Part shown: piece after piece, positions 26,519-26,636 of the stretch
Numbering within the stretch: the first letter of the stretch is position 1
How the letters are laid out: every line of letters begins with the position of its first letter
DNA from: CAYJBP01 sp964368605
Lineage (GTDB): Bacteria > Bacillota > Dehalobacteriia > UBA4068
Length of the DNA: 26,636 nucleotides
Direction of reading: 5' to 3'
Assembly: GCA_964368605.1 (NCBI GenBank)
Contig: CAYJBP010000023.1
Span: 1 to 26,636 of the forward strand
Program-made: the position numbers and the translations under genes
The notes under the pieces: model-generated
The model's database searches: none
What the model saw: the letters and a program-made list of their open reading frames with translations, nothing else
What the model was told of the DNA's origin: nothing

Positions 26519-26636
26519 GTTGCTTATATTTCTTGTGTTGTAAGGCTATATTGCCCCTTTGGCTACTCGTCTTGTCCTCGATTGTTGGTTTTTTAGGCTA
26601 TTCAACTTGGCTTGGGTATTATATCGGCGAGGCTAG

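Larger units (their letters stand above)
26283..26636. other. Non-coding AT-rich tail of the window with repeats
   Basis: No frame longer than a few dozen codons with gene-like features is visible on either strand in these 354 bases. They hold two copies of the 58-nt repeat (26361-26418, 26461-26518). Between them lies a small hairpin-forming stretch, AATAAATGGGG...CTCCTTTATT (26436-26460). A gene may begin beyond the right edge. Confidence 0.65.

Overview
The window looks like chromosome from a low- to mid-GC member of the Bacillota, probably a Clostridia- or Negativicutes-like anaerobe. The evidence is a T-box leucine leader, a lipoprotein phosphate-binding protein, a pyrophosphate-type phosphofructokinase, a type-2 LeuA, strong AGGAGG-like ribosome binding sites and very AT-rich spacers. 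This placement is inference; there is no rRNA or other phylogenetic marker. I see no tRNA, CRISPR array, insertion sequence or phage gene. Nearly all genes are recognisable housekeeping or nutrient genes with matching base and codon use. The exception is one decayed small gene at 8630-8870.

Layout. (1) 1-6779, plus strand: a complete phosphate-starvation operon, pstS-pstC-pstA-pstB-phoU followed by an OmpR-type regulator and a PhoR-like kinase, with overlapping or tightly spaced junctions. An 11-bp-phased pair of TTNACA repeats before pstS suggests feedback by the encoded two-component system. (2) 6899-8493: an HD-GYP protein with its own promoter, then a small arsenate reductase/low-molecular-weight phosphatase. 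(3) 8494-8930: a non-coding stretch with a 25-bp hairpin, a gene relic and a bidirectional terminator. (4) 8931-14970, minus strand: the lower-glycolysis operon gap-pgk-tpiA-gpmI-eno. (5) 14971-15874: a long spacer with a palindromic repeat element and a leucine T-box. (6) 15875-20409: leuA-leuC-leuD-leuB. (7) 20517-26238: an SPL-like radical SAM protein, an OFA-family transporter (minus), a CPBP membrane protein, a cyclophilin, a PPi-dependent phosphofructokinase and a PHP phosphoesterase. (8) 26239-26636: a terminator and two further copies of the repeat found in the leu spacer.

How the parts fit. The Pst importer, PhoU and the two-component pair form one phosphate sensing and uptake unit. 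The nearby ArsC-like protein could deal with arsenate entering through Pst. The glycolytic cluster covers triose phosphate to phosphoenolpyruvate, and the PPi-type phosphofructokinase further along supplies the upper committed step. The leu cluster converts 2-oxoisovalerate to the leucine precursor 2-oxoisocaproate under tRNA-Leu control.

Most notable observations. PstS has its two halves in reversed order: the lobe that is normally C-terminal comes first, i.e. a circular permutation. The phosphoglycerate mutase ends in QLSLF, the canonical sliding-clamp-binding pentapeptide, and so (one residue from the end) does the radical SAM protein. A 58-nt non-coding repeat occurs in three ungapped copies, one of which belongs to a 94-nt palindrome. 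No wholly new multi-gene system is evident; these are the signals I would follow.
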